Assembly (NCBI GenBank): GCA_963712815.1
Contig: CAVQJL010000008.1
Span: 558,001-622,000, forward strand
Length of the DNA: 64,000 nt
Reading direction: 5' to 3'
Origin: RPQJ01 sp963712815
GTDB taxonomy: Bacteria > Pseudomonadota > Gammaproteobacteria > Steroidobacterales > Steroidobacteraceae
In this document: positions 35,160 through 43,466 of the stretch, piece by piece
Numbering within the stretch: position 1 is the stretch's first letter
Layout of the letters: each line of letters starts with the position of its first letter
The notes under the pieces: model-generated
Told to the model about the DNA's origin: nothing
The model's database searches: none
Seen by the model: only the letters and a program-made list of their open reading frames with translations
Made by a program: the position numbers and the translations under genes

Positions 35160-35187
35160 GCCGGGCGGTCCATGGTGGCCGCCCGGC
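35160..35187 (+). terminator. Hairpin after glnA
   Basis: A 9-base perfect stem, GCCGGGCGG (35160-35168) with CCGCCCGGC (35179-35187), encloses a 10-base loop 28 bases after the glnA stop. Only a short TTT follows shortly after, so it may be a weak or partial terminator that limits readthrough toward ntrBC. Confidence 0.5.
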
Positions 35188-35275
35188 CATCCGTTTCCCG
35201 CAGGTCATGACGTAATTCGCGGATTCGGGAGCGTGACTTTGTCAGCCGCCAACCCCAGGGCTATGCTCCGACCTC

Positions 35276-35860
35276 ATGAAGACATACGTGGTGGTGCTGG
35301 CTGCAATTCTCTGCGCCTCCTCCGGACATGCGCAGGAATCGAAGCGCGATCTGTGGACTTGGACCGACGCGAACGGCGTCACCCACTTCTCGGATCGGCC
35401 GGTTCCGGGTGCGCGCAGGATCGAGATGACGACCTCGAGCACTCCGGCGCCTGCGGCCGAGCCGCCGCCGACGGCGGCCCCGGCAAGCGCGGGTCGGCAG
35501 ACGGCACCCGCCGTGGAGTACCGCTCGCTCGAAATCTGGGAACCCGAGCAGGATGCGTCGTTCTTCGGCGCGGATGTTGCGGTCAACGTGCGAATGCGCG
35601 TGGAGCCCGACCTGGCACCGGGACATCGGCTGTTCCTGTTCCTCGACGGTCAGCGGGTCGAGGGTGCTACCGATGTGCTCGAGCAAACGCTCACCGGCGT
35701 GCCGCGCGGCGCGCACTCGCTGACGGCGGTGATCTGGGACGCGGGCAGCACCGAGCTGTTTCGCAGCCAGCCGCGCGTGTTCCACGTCCGCCAGCCCACC
35801 ATCAACCAGCCTGCAGCGGTCGGGCCGAACCTGCGGCCCCGGCCGAAAACGCCGAATTAA
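35276..35860 (+). CDS. DUF4124 exported protein
   Basis: 194 residues. A signal peptide (V-V-V-L-A-A-I-L-C-A-S-S-G-H-A) is followed by the DUF4124 core L-W-T-W-T-D-A-N-G-V-T-H-F-S-D-R-P at about 26-42, a Pro/Ala-rich linker and a beta-rich C-terminal domain (V-N-V-R-M-R-V-E-P, L-F-L-F-L-D-G-Q-R-V, H-S-L-T-A-V-I-W-D). It is probably periplasmic. It sits between glnA and ntrB, an arrangement seen in related gammaproteobacteria, with no known mechanistic link to nitrogen control. Confidence 0.83.
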   Translation: MKTYVVVLAAILCASSGHAQESKRDLWTWTDANGVTHFSDRPVPGARRIEMTTSSTPAPAAEPPPTAAPASAGRQTAPAVEYRSLEIWEPEQDASFFGADVAVNVRMRVEPDLAPGHRLFLFLDGQRVEGATDVLEQTLTGVPRGAHSLTAVIWDAGSTELFRSQPRVFHVRQPTINQPAAVGPNLRPRPKTPN

Positions 35861-35899
35861 CGATCCGGCCCGCGCCGCGGCGTCACGGGGTGGCGTGAC

Positions 35900-37006
35900 G
35901 TGTCTGCTGATCCGCGTAACGTTCTTCGTCCGACCGGCGCCGAGCTGGTGCCGCTGCTCGACGGCTTGGCTACCTGCGTGATCTGGCTGGATGCGGCCGG
36001 CGTGGTGCTGCACGTGAACGAGCCCGCCGAGGATCTCCTCGAGCAGAGCCGCAACCAGGCCGTCGGGCGGGGCATCCGCGACGTGCTCAGGGGCAATGCC
36101 GAGCTCGAGGCCGTCATCGAGCGGGCCCGAGCGGCGGGTGCGCAATACTCGCGGCGCGAGCTGCAGTTCGAAGCGGGTCCCGCTGCGCCGCCGCGGTTCG
36201 TGGACCTTACCGTCACGCCATACGACGCGCCGGGCCATCCGGGCGGCGCGGTCGTCGAGATCGCCGACGTAACGCAGCACCAGCGCATCCTGCGCGAGAA
36301 CGCGCTGCTCACGCAGCTGGGCGGCAGTCGCGCGATGGTCCGTCAGCTCGCGCACGAGATCAAGAATCCGCTCGGCGGCCTGCGCGGCGCGGCACAACTG
36401 CTGGAGCGGCAGCTGAAGGACCCCGCGTTGCACGAGTACACCACGGTGATCATCGCGGAGGCCGACCGGCTCGCCGCGCTCGTGGACGCGCTGCTCGGTC
36501 CCGGACAGCCGCCGCGCAAGGAGCCCGTGAACATCCACGAGCTGGTGCAGCACGTCGGTCACCTGCTCGCGGCCGAGGCACCGACCGGCGTAGTGATCGA
36601 GCGCGACTATGACCCGAGCCTGCCGCGACTGCGGCTGGACCGTAACCAGATCATCCAGGCGCTGCTGAACCTCGGGCGCAACGCCATCCAGGCTGTGGGC
36701 GGACGCGGCCGCATCGTGCTGCGCACGCGCGCGCTCACCAACGCGAGCATCGGCAGTCGCCGCTACCGCGTGGTCGCGAGCATCCAGGTCGAGGACGACG
36801 GCCCGGGCGTGCCGGCGGAGCTCAAGGACACCGTCTTCTATCCGCTGGTCACCGGCCGGCCGGGCGGAACCGGGCTCGGCCTCGCCGTCGCGCAGGATCT
36901 CATCGGGCGGCACGACGGCCTGATCGAGTTCGACAGCCGTCCCGGACGGACCGTATTCACCCTCCTGATCCCGTTCGAGAACCATGAGCTCGGCGAAACC
37001 GCTTGA
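35900..37006 (+). CDS. glnL: Nitrogen regulation sensor kinase NtrB
   Basis: 368 residues from a GTG at 35900. An N-terminal PAS domain (V-I-W-L-D-A-A-G-V-V-L-H-V-N) precedes the histidine kinase core: L-A-H-E-I-K-N-P-L-G-G-L-R-G with phospho-acceptor His152, then N-L-G-R-N-A-I-Q-A, V-E-D-D-G-P-G-V-P and G-G-T-G-L-G-L-A-V-A-Q. There are no transmembrane helices, as expected for NtrB, which is controlled by PII protein and phosphorylates NtrC under nitrogen limitation. It overlaps ntrC by 23 bases. Confidence 0.95.
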   Translation: MSADPRNVLRPTGAELVPLLDGLATCVIWLDAAGVVLHVNEPAEDLLEQSRNQAVGRGIRDVLRGNAELEAVIERARAAGAQYSRRELQFEAGPAAPPRFVDLTVTPYDAPGHPGGAVVEIADVTQHQRILRENALLTQLGGSRAMVRQLAHEIKNPLGGLRGAAQLLERQLKDPALHEYTTVIIAEADRLAALVDALLGPGQPPRKEPVNIHELVQHVGHLLAAEAPTGVVIERDYDPSLPRLRLDRNQIIQALLNLGRNAIQAVGGRGRIVLRTRALTNASIGSRRYRVVASIQVEDDGPGVPAELKDTVFYPLVTGRPGGTGLGLAVAQDLIGRHDGLIEFDSRPGRTVFTLLIPFENHELGETA

Positions 37007-38390
37007 CGTCTGGATCGTCGACGACGATGCCTCCATCCGCTGGGTGCTCGAGCGTGCGCTCAGGCAGGCCGGCGTCGAGGCGAAGTCCTTCGAGCATGCT
37101 GACGCTGCACTGGCCGCGCTGCGCCAGGGCGCACCCGACGTCCTGGTGACCGACATCCGCATGCCGGGGCGCAGCGGCCTCGAGATGCTGGAGGAGATCC
37201 GCGCCAAGCGCCCGCGCTTGCCGGTGATCGTCATGACCGCGCACTCCGATCTCGAGAGCGCGGTCGCGGCCTATCAGGGCGGCGCATTCGAGTACCTGCC
37301 GAAGCCGTTCGACATCGACCAGGCGGTGGAGCTCGTGCGGCGCGCCGCGACGCAGTGCCAGCGCTCGGAGACCACGGCCACCGAGTCGCGCCGCATTCCC
37401 GAGATGCTCGGTCACGCGCCCGCCATGCAGGACATGTTCCGGGCGATTGGCCGCCTGTCGCGCTCGAGCATGACGGTGCTCATCACCGGTGAGTCCGGGA
37501 CTGGCAAGGAGCTGGTGGCGCGCGCACTGCATCGTCACAGCCCGCGCGCGGCGAAGCCCTTCATCGCGCTCAATACCTCGGCCTTTACGGCGGACCTGCT
37601 CGAGTCGGAGCTCTTCGGCCACGAGAAGGGCGCATTCACCGGCGCCGCCGAGCTGCGTCGCGGCCGCTTCGAGCAGGCCGACGGCGGCACGCTTTTCCTG
37701 GACGAGATCGGCGACATGTCGCCCGCCCTGCAGACGCGGCTATTGCGCGTGCTGGCGGAGGGCGAGTTCTATCGAGTCGGTGGGCAGCTGCCCGCGAAGG
37801 TGGACGTGCGAGTGATCGCGGCCACGCATCAGGACCTCGAGGCGCGCGTCAAGGAAGGGTTGTTCCGAGAGGACCTGCTGCACCGCCTCAACGTGATCCG
37901 GATCGAGGTCCCGCCGCTGCGCAATCGCCGCGAGGACATCCCCGGGCTGTTGCGACATTACCTCGACGTGGCAGCGATCGAGCTCGGCGTCGCGCCGAAG
38001 GTGCTGGCGCCAGAGGCCGAGGCGGCGCTGGTGGCGTTCGACTGGCCCGGCAACGTGCGCCAGCTGGTCAACGCCTGCAGGCGCCTCACCGTGCTCGCGG
38101 CCGGACGGGAGATTACCCGCGCGGACCTCCCCGGCGACCTCGGTGGCAATGCCGCGCTGGTTGCGGGTGGGCCTGACTGGTCCCATGCGCTTGCAAGCTG
38201 GGCACAGGCGCGAATCGCCGGCGGCGGCGCGCCGCTGCTCGACGACGCCATGCCCGAGTTCGAGCGCACGCTGATCCGCGAGGCGCTCAAGGCTACGCAA
38301 GGCGGCCGCCAGGAAGCCGCCAAACTGCTCGGCTGGGGCCGCAACACCTTGACGCGCAAGCTGAAGGAACTCGGGATGGAGGATGCGTGA
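36984..38390 (+). CDS. glnG: Nitrogen response regulator NtrC, sigma-54 activator
   Basis: 468 residues in three domains. The receiver is at 7-120 with V-D-D-D and phospho-acceptor Asp57 in V-T-D-I-R-M-P-G. The AAA+ domain is at about 140-370, with Walker A G-E-S-G-T-G-K-E, the sigma-54 contact loop G-A-F-T-G-A at 216-221 and Walker B F-L-D-E-I-G-D. A Fis-type helix-turn-helix ends the protein (L-G-W-G-R-N-T-L-T-R-K-L-K-E-L). Phosphorylated NtrC drives sigma-54 promoters such as the one found before glnA. The ATG lies inside the ntrB end. Confidence 0.96.
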   Translation: MSSAKPLDVWIVDDDASIRWVLERALRQAGVEAKSFEHADAALAALRQGAPDVLVTDIRMPGRSGLEMLEEIRAKRPRLPVIVMTAHSDLESAVAAYQGGAFEYLPKPFDIDQAVELVRRAATQCQRSETTATESRRIPEMLGHAPAMQDMFRAIGRLSRSSMTVLITGESGTGKELVARALHRHSPRAAKPFIALNTSAFTADLLESELFGHEKGAFTGAAELRRGRFEQADGGTLFLDEIGDMSPALQTRLLRVLAEGEFYRVGGQLPAKVDVRVIAATHQDLEARVKEGLFREDLLHRLNVIRIEVPPLRNRREDIPGLLRHYLDVAAIELGVAPKVLAPEAEAALVAFDWPGNVRQLVNACRRLTVLAAGREITRADLPGDLGGNAALVAGGPDWSHALASWAQARIAGGGAPLLDDAMPEFERTLIREALKATQGGRQEAAKLLGWGRNTLTRKLKELGMEDA

Positions 38391-38455
38391 CGGGCCTCAG
38401 GCCTCCTGACCCGCATGCGACGACGACCTTGCCAGCCGCGGCCCTGTTGACCCGG

Positions 38456-39415
38456 CTAGCAGGCGCAGACGGCGATCGTCTTCCTGGGTGCGTCGAGTGA
38501 ACCCACGAGCTCGTGCACGGAGCCCATGCCGTTTGCCGCGAGGTAGTCGGCGACGCCGGCATTGATCTTTCGGCACACCAGCGGGTCGTAGAACAGCGAG
38601 GTGCCGACGCCCACGGTCGTGGCGCCGGCGATGATGAACTCGAGTGCGTCCTGCGCCGTCTGGATGCCACCCTGCCCGATGATCGGCACGCCGAGCGGGC
38701 GCGCGACCTCGGCCACCTGCATCACCTTGAGCAGTGCGATCGGCTTGATCGCCGGGCCCGACAGCCCGCCCTGCACATTGCCGATGACGGGCTTGCGCGT
38801 CTTCACGTCGATGGCCATGCCCATGATCGTATTGATGACCGCGAGCGCGTCGCTGCCTGCCTCGATGCAGTGGCGCGCGTTTTCCCTGATGTCGGTCTGG
38901 TTGGGAGAAAGCTTGGTGATCAGCGGCTTCTTCGTCACCGCGCGGCAGGCGGCCACGACGCGCGCCGACATCTCCGGAACGTTGCCGAACTGAACTCCGC
39001 CTTCCTTGATGTTCGGGCAGGAGATGTTGATCTCGATCGCGTCGATGGGTGAGTCCTCGAAACGACGCGTGGTCTCGACGTAGTCGTCGATGGTCGAGCC
39101 GCATACGTTGGCGATGAAGCGCGTCTCGCCGAAGTCGAGTGCCGGCAGGATTTCGTTCACCACCTTGTCCACGCCCGGGTTCTGCAGGCCGATGGCGTTG
39201 AGCATGCCCATCGGCGTCTCGTAGACCCGGTGCGGCGGGTTGCCGAGCCGCGGCTCGCGCGTCGTGCCCTTGAGCACGATGGCGCCGACATCGCTATTGG
39301 AGAAGCCTTCGACCCGCGTGTACTCCTCGCCGAAACCTACGCAGCCCGACAGCAGCACGATCGGCGAGGCGAGGCGGATGCCGCAGAAGTCGACCGCGAG
39401 GGAGTTGTGAGGCAT
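38456..39415 (-). CDS. pyrD: Dihydroorotate dehydrogenase, class 1B type
   Basis: 319 residues from the ATG at 39415. It has the FMN barrel of PyrD class 1: A-S-P-I-V-L-L-S-G-C-V-G-F, L-K-G-T-T-R-E-P-R-L-G-N-P-P-H-R-V-Y-E-T, N-A-I-G-L-Q-N-P-G and E-I-N-I-S-C-P-N with the class 1 catalytic Cys. T-K-L-S-P-N, N-T-I-M-G-M-A and I-G-Q-G-G-I follow. Class 1B enzymes oxidise dihydroorotate with NAD+ through a PyrK partner, but no pyrK is seen nearby. A dihydropyrimidine dehydrogenase-like activity is an alternative. The gene converges with ntrC. Confidence 0.87.
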   Translation of the reverse strand: MPHNSLAVDFCGIRLASPIVLLSGCVGFGEEYTRVEGFSNSDVGAIVLKGTTREPRLGNPPHRVYETPMGMLNAIGLQNPGVDKVVNEILPALDFGETRFIANVCGSTIDDYVETTRRFEDSPIDAIEINISCPNIKEGGVQFGNVPEMSARVVAACRAVTKKPLITKLSPNQTDIRENARHCIEAGSDALAVINTIMGMAIDVKTRKPVIGNVQGGLSGPAIKPIALLKVMQVAEVARPLGVPIIGQGGIQTAQDALEFIIAGATTVGVGTSLFYDPLVCRKINAGVADYLAANGMGSVHELVGSLDAPRKTIAVCAC

Positions 39416-39494
39416 GGGTGGCCATTGTAAGGGCCGCGCAAGGCCTGCGGATCGATCGGCCACAGCGTTCGGGCCGCCTGGGTCAATTACCTAC

Positions 39495-39542
39495 TTGACC
39501 CTCGCCCTGCAGGGTGTATGCTGCACTGCAGCAAATGCTGCA
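39495..39542 (+). promoter_or_regulatory. Phasin promoter with PhaR-like operator
   Basis: TTGACC (39495-39500) and TATGCT (39517-39522) are 16 bases apart, a good sigma-70 promoter. Overlapping and following the -10 box are CTGC-ACT-GCAG (39521-39531) and TGCAGCA-AA-TGCTGCA (39527-39542). TGC-rich CTGC-N3/4-GCAG elements are the known targets of PhaR, the polyhydroxyalkanoate-responsive repressor of phasin genes. The phasin begins at 39571. Confidence 0.6.
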
Positions 39543-39570
39543 ATGCAACAAACCCCCCTCAGGAGCCGCC

Positions 39571-40134
39571 ATGTTGAACCAGATCCAGGAATTCGTGACC
39601 GAGCAGACGCAGGCCCTTGCCGGGCAGGCACAGAAGTTCCGCGATGACCCCGTCGAGACCGTGCGCGAGGCCGCAGTGACCTCGGCCGAGGGCATCAAGT
39701 CGCTCAAGCAGCCCGTTCGCGTCATTGCGCGTTCAGGCGTCAAGCTCACGACCATCTCCCAGACCGCCCTGCAGGGCCTCATCGAGCTGCAGTCCGAGAT
39801 CGTCACCTCTGCGCTGACCGACGCGGCCGTGCGGCTCGAGCGCGCCGCCCGCGCCGACAGCGTCGTCGATCTGTTGCAGGAGCAGGCCGAGGCGCTGCGG
39901 GCGACCCGTGATCGACTCGTAGATGAGGCGACCCGGGCGGTGGCCATCTTCACGCATGCCGGCCGCGACGTCCGAAAGGTCGCGAGCCAGGCCTATGCAA
40001 AGGTCGTCGAAACGGACGAGGACGCCGCGACGACCCCCAAGGCGACCCGCAAGGCGACCCGTAAGGCCAAGCGCCCCGCCCGCAAGACTGCCGCCCGCAA
40101 ACCGACCGCGCGCGCCCGGAAAGTCGCGGCCTGA
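39571..40134 (+). CDS. Phasin family protein
   Basis: 187 residues from the ATG at 39571 (AGGAG five bases upstream); the frame is open from 39514 but that lies across the promoter. Residues 1-130 are amphipathic helix typical of phasins: F-V-T-E-Q-T-Q-A-L-A-G-Q-A-Q-K-F, S-A-E-G-I-K-S-L-K-Q-P-V-R and T-A-L-Q-G-L-I-E-L-Q. The C-terminal 40 residues are Lys/Ala/Thr repeats (T-R-K-A-T-R-K-A), like PhaF/histone-H1-like tails that can contact DNA. Phasins coat polyhydroxyalkanoate granules. The PhaR-like operator upstream supports this role; no pha synthesis gene is in the window. Confidence 0.85.
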   Translation: MLNQIQEFVTEQTQALAGQAQKFRDDPVETVREAAVTSAEGIKSLKQPVRVIARSGVKLTTISQTALQGLIELQSEIVTSALTDAAVRLERAARADSVVDLLQEQAEALRATRDRLVDEATRAVAIFTHAGRDVRKVASQAYAKVVETDEDAATTPKATRKATRKAKRPARKTAARKPTARARKVAA

Positions 40135-40185
40135 CGCACGGGGCGCCGGCCGGAGCCGGTGTCCGCAGATGATCTCCCCCTGATT

Positions 40186-40212
40186 GCGCCCTCTTCGGAG
40201 GGCGCTTTTTTT
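40186..40212 (+). terminator. Intrinsic terminator after the phasin
   Basis: GCGCCCTC (40186-40193), a TTCG tetraloop and GAGGGCGC (40198-40205) form a perfect 8-base stem followed by seven T residues. It is a textbook rho-independent terminator 52 bases after the phasin stop. Confidence 0.93.
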
Positions 40213-40646
40213 CGTTCTCCCGCCCGGGCGGAAATCGTCGGAGGTCGGGGGCCTGCACGAATTCGCCAGGCGCGCGCTTGATGCCCGGACCAGGACGTCG
40301 TGGATCCGGGCAGTCGGGCCGTGAATGGGACTCAAGCCACCGTGCCACGTGCTGGTTCCAGCCATGTCTGGTGTCCGCCCGATTGCGCTCGCAGGGTATT
40401 CACGAATTGTTGATAATCCCCTTAGAAAATATAAGCTCTGAAGCAAAGTATTCGGAATTCTTGACTTCTTTGGCGTCTGCCGATCGCAGGCGCGAGCAGC
40501 CACCCTAAGATCACGCTGGATCCTCCCCGCGTCGAACACGCCGCCTGCGCTAACCTCACCCTCCGATGCCGATCCGTGCGGCGACTGATGCGACGAGCGG
40601 CACCGGTTTGACCTGCATCCGCCCCCACACTTGAAAGGAGCCACGC
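40213..40646 (+). promoter_or_regulatory. Intergenic region with likely ABC transporter promoter
   Basis: 434 bases without a supported gene. An AT-rich segment (about 40398-40460) contains TTGTTG (40407-40412) and TATAAG (40430-40435) with a 17-base spacer, a plausible sigma-70 promoter for the downstream ABC transporter, which starts 200 bases later. Nothing else recognisable is present. Confidence 0.4.
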
Positions 40647-42524
40647 TTGTTCCGCTGGTTCGAAAATCGCGTCACGTCCTATCCCGAGACCGCGCCCGAG
40701 GCGCCGCCGAAGAACTTCTTCGCATTCCTCTGGCGGTGTTCGGAGGGCCTGCGCCCGTACATCCTGGCGATGACGCTGTGCACTGCCCTGATCGGAGCGT
40801 TCGAGGCACTGCTGTTCGCGATGCTCGGGCGCGTGGTGGACTGGCTGACGGCGTTGGAGCCCGGCCGGTTGTGGACAGAGGAGCGTGGCCCGCTGCTGGT
40901 GCTGGCGGGGTTCCTGGCCGCGAGCGTGCTGGTGGTCGCCCTGCAGACCATGCTCAAGCACCAGGCGCTCGCCGCCAACTTCCCGATGCGCCTGCGCTGG
41001 AACTTCCATCGCCTGCTGCTCCAGCAGAGCATGGGTTTCTACCAGGACGAGTTCGCCGGCCGCATCGCCACCAAGGTGATGCAGACCGCGCTGGCGGTGC
41101 GCGACACGTGGCTCACCGTGGCAGACATCCTCGTCTTCATCACGATCTACTTCGTGACCATGGTGGCGGTGGTGGGCAGCTTCGACGCCTGGCTGCTGCT
41201 GCCGTTCGTCGGCTGGCTCACGCTGTACGCTGCCGCGCTGGTGTTCTTCGTGCCGCGGCTGGGCAAGGTCGCTGCCGCGCAGGCCGACGCTCGCTCGCTG
41301 ATGACCGGACGCGTCACCGACGCCTACACCAATATCGCCACGGTGAAGCTCTTCTCGCACGCCAACCGCGAGGCGGGCTACGCACGCTCGGCCATGCAGG
41401 AATTCATGCAGACGGCGTATGCGCAGATGCGCCTCGTGAGCAGCTTCGAGATCATCAACCACATGCTCAGCATGGGGCTGCTCGCGAGTACGGCGGGCGC
41501 CGCGTTGTGGTTGTGGACCCAGGGGCAGGTCAGCGTTGGCGCGGTCGCCGCCGTCACCGCAATGGCGCTGCGATTGAACGGCATCTCGCACTGGATCATG
41601 TGGGAACTGGCCTCGCTGTTCGAGCACGTCGGCACGGTCCAGGACGGAATCAACACGCTGGCCCGACGCCATGCCGTGGTGGACCGGCCGGGTGCCGTCA
41701 CGCTCGACGTTCGCCATGGCGAGATCCGCTTCGAGCACGTCCGTTTCGCCTACGGCGGAGCGCGGAGCGTGATCGAGGACTTCTCGCTGACCATCAGGCC
41801 AGGCGAGAAGATCGGGCTCGTCGGCCGGTCCGGCGCCGGCAAGAGCACCATCGTCAACCTGCTGCTGCGCTTCTACGACCTCGAGGGCGGGCGAGTCCTG
41901 ATCGACGGCCAGGATATCGCCGGCGTAACACAGGTCAGCCTCCGGGAGCAGGTGGGCATGGTTACCCAGGACACCTCGCTGCTGCACCGCTCGGTGCGCG
42001 ACAACATCGTCTACGGCCGCCCGGACGCCACCGAGGAACAGATGGTGGCGGCGGCCCGGCGCGCCGAGGCCCACGAGTTCATCCTCGGGCTCTCGGACCC
42101 GAAGGAGCGTCACGGCTACGACGCGCACGTCGGCGAGCGCGGGGTGAAGCTCTCCGGCGGACAGCGCCAGCGCATCGCGATCGCGCGCGTGATGTTGAAG
42201 GACGCGCCGATCCTGCTGCTCGACGAAGCCACGAGCGCGCTCGACAGCGAGGTCGAGGCCGCGATCCAGCAGAGTCTCTACCGCCTGATGGAGGGCAAGA
42301 CCGTGGTCGCGATTGCGCACCGGCTCTCGACGATTGCGGCCATGGACCGGCTGATCGTGATGGACCGGGGGCGCATCGTGGAGGAAGGCGACCACGCCTC
42401 CCTGCTGGCCCGGGGCGGGTTGTATGCACGGCTCTGGGCGCACCAGAGCGGGGGCTTCCTCGGCGAGGTCGTGGACGAGGATGAGGACGCGGCTGCTCCG
42501 CCGCGCCGCGCCGTCGGACCGTAG
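40647..42524 (+). CDS. ABC exporter, fused membrane and ATPase domains
   Basis: 625 residues from a TTG at 40647, six bases after AAAGGAG. The N-terminal 340 residues hold six transmembrane helices of an exporter. The ATPase domain has Walker A G-R-S-G-A-G-K-S-T, Q-loop M-V-T-Q-D-T-S-L-L, signature K-L-S-G-G-Q-R-Q-R, Walker B I-L-L-L-D-E-A-T and the switch A-H-R-L-S-T. It is a half-transporter that would act as a homodimer, of the MsbA/multidrug type; the substrate is not evident. It stands alone, with the CBS gene converging four bases after its end. Confidence 0.9.
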   Translation: MFRWFENRVTSYPETAPEAPPKNFFAFLWRCSEGLRPYILAMTLCTALIGAFEALLFAMLGRVVDWLTALEPGRLWTEERGPLLVLAGFLAASVLVVALQTMLKHQALAANFPMRLRWNFHRLLLQQSMGFYQDEFAGRIATKVMQTALAVRDTWLTVADILVFITIYFVTMVAVVGSFDAWLLLPFVGWLTLYAAALVFFVPRLGKVAAAQADARSLMTGRVTDAYTNIATVKLFSHANREAGYARSAMQEFMQTAYAQMRLVSSFEIINHMLSMGLLASTAGAALWLWTQGQVSVGAVAAVTAMALRLNGISHWIMWELASLFEHVGTVQDGINTLARRHAVVDRPGAVTLDVRHGEIRFEHVRFAYGGARSVIEDFSLTIRPGEKIGLVGRSGAGKSTIVNLLLRFYDLEGGRVLIDGQDIAGVTQVSLREQVGMVTQDTSLLHRSVRDNIVYGRPDATEEQMVAAARRAEAHEFILGLSDPKERHGYDAHVGERGVKLSGGQRQRIAIARVMLKDAPILLLDEATSALDSEVEAAIQQSLYRLMEGKTVVAIAHRLSTIAAMDRLIVMDRGRIVEEGDHASLLARGGLYARLWAHQSGGFLGEVVDEDEDAAAPPRRAVGP

Positions 42525-42527
42525 CGT

Positions 42528-42959
42528 TCAGCCGGCGATGAACTTCTCGAGCTGCTCGATGGTTTCCTGCTGCTCCTCGATCACCGCACTGACGAGGTCG
42601 CCGATCGAGATGACACCCACCATGGAGCCGTCTGCGTCCACCACAGGCAGGTGACGGATGCGCTTTTCGGTCATCAGCTGCATGCAGCGGTGGACGCGAT
42701 CCTCGAGGCCGACGGTGATCACCGGGGCGCTCATGATCTGCGACACCGGCGTGTCGGCCGACGCGCGGCCGAGCAGGATCACCTTGCGGGCGTAGTCGCG
42801 CTCGGAGACGATGCCCGCGAGCCGGCCGTCGCTCAGCACCGGCAGCGCCCCCACTCGGTGCTCGGCCATCATCCGGATCGCTGCGAGCACCGGCTGCGAT
42901 GCGTCGATCGACCAGATGTCGGAGCCCTTGTGGGCAAGAAGGTGCTTGACGAGCAGCAT
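42528..42959 (-). CDS. CBS-domain pair protein
   Basis: 143 residues from the ATG at 42959 (GGGGGA upstream). It is made of two CBS domains: about 10-65 (A-I-R-M-M-A-E-H-R-V-G-A-L-P-V-L, I-V-S-E-R-D-Y-A-R) and 75-130 (T-E-K-R-I-R-H-L-P-V-V-D, V-G-V-I-S-I-G-D-L-V). A C-terminal helix is rich in Glu and Gln. Stand-alone CBS pairs bind adenosine nucleotides and act as energy sensors for partner proteins. No partner is apparent. A much longer open frame upstream is antisense to trmL and gpsA and is not part of the gene. Confidence 0.9.
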   Translation of the reverse strand: MLLVKHLLAHKGSDIWSIDASQPVLAAIRMMAEHRVGALPVLSDGRLAGIVSERDYARKVILLGRASADTPVSQIMSAPVITVGLEDRVHRCMQLMTEKRIRHLPVVDADGSMVGVISIGDLVSAVIEEQQETIEQLEKFIAG

Positions 42960-43007
42960 GGTCGGATCCCCCGGTGCGGAACGAGACGTGCGGTACCAAA
43001 CGATTCT

Positions 43008-43466
43008 ATGCCAGTGAACGTCGTCCTCGTCCAGCCCGAGATACCGCCAAATACCGGCAACATCATCCGGCTGTGCGCGAATACCGGGGCGAGGCTGCAC
43101 CTCGTGCGGCCGCTCGGCTTCAGCATCGACGCACGCTCCGTGCGCCGCGCCGGCCTCGACTACCGCGAGCTCGCCGACGTAAGCGAGCACGCGAGCCTGT
43201 CCGATTGCCTCGCCAGCCTCGGCGAGCCGCGCTGGTTCGCGTTCACGACCCGTGGCGGCGTGCGCTACGACACGGTCGAGTACTCGGGCGGCGATGCGCT
43301 GGTGTTCGGAGCGGAGACGCGCGGGCTGCCAGACGAGATCCTGGCAGCCTGCCCCGCCGGCCACCGGGTACGGATCCCGATGCGACCAGCGGCGCGAAGC
43401 CTGAACCTGTCGAACGCCGTGTCGGTGGTGGTTTACGAAGCGTGGCGACAGGCTGGCTTCGCCTAG
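43008..43466 (+). CDS. trmL: tRNA (cytidine/uridine-2'-O)-methyltransferase
   Basis: 152 residues from the ATG at 43008. It is a SPOUT methyltransferase of the TrmL/YibK type: V-L-V-Q-P-E-I-P-P-N-T-G-N-I-I-R-L-C-A-N-T at the start, F-G-A-E-T-R-G-L-P in the knot and I-P-M-R-P-A-A-R-S-L-N-L-S-N-A-V at the end. TrmL methylates the 2'-OH of the wobble base 34 of certain tRNA-Leu. Length fits E. coli TrmL (157). It converges with gpsA, the two stops sharing four bases. Confidence 0.94.
   Translation: MPVNVVLVQPEIPPNTGNIIRLCANTGARLHLVRPLGFSIDARSVRRAGLDYRELADVSEHASLSDCLASLGEPRWFAFTTRGGVRYDTVEYSGGDALVFGAETRGLPDEILAACPAGHRVRIPMRPAARSLNLSNAVSVVVYEAWRQAGFA

Noticed and set aside
40422..42443. 673-codon frame antisense to the ABC exporter
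   Set aside because: The sense strand has all Walker and signature motifs; the antisense product is His/Arg/Gln-rich noise.
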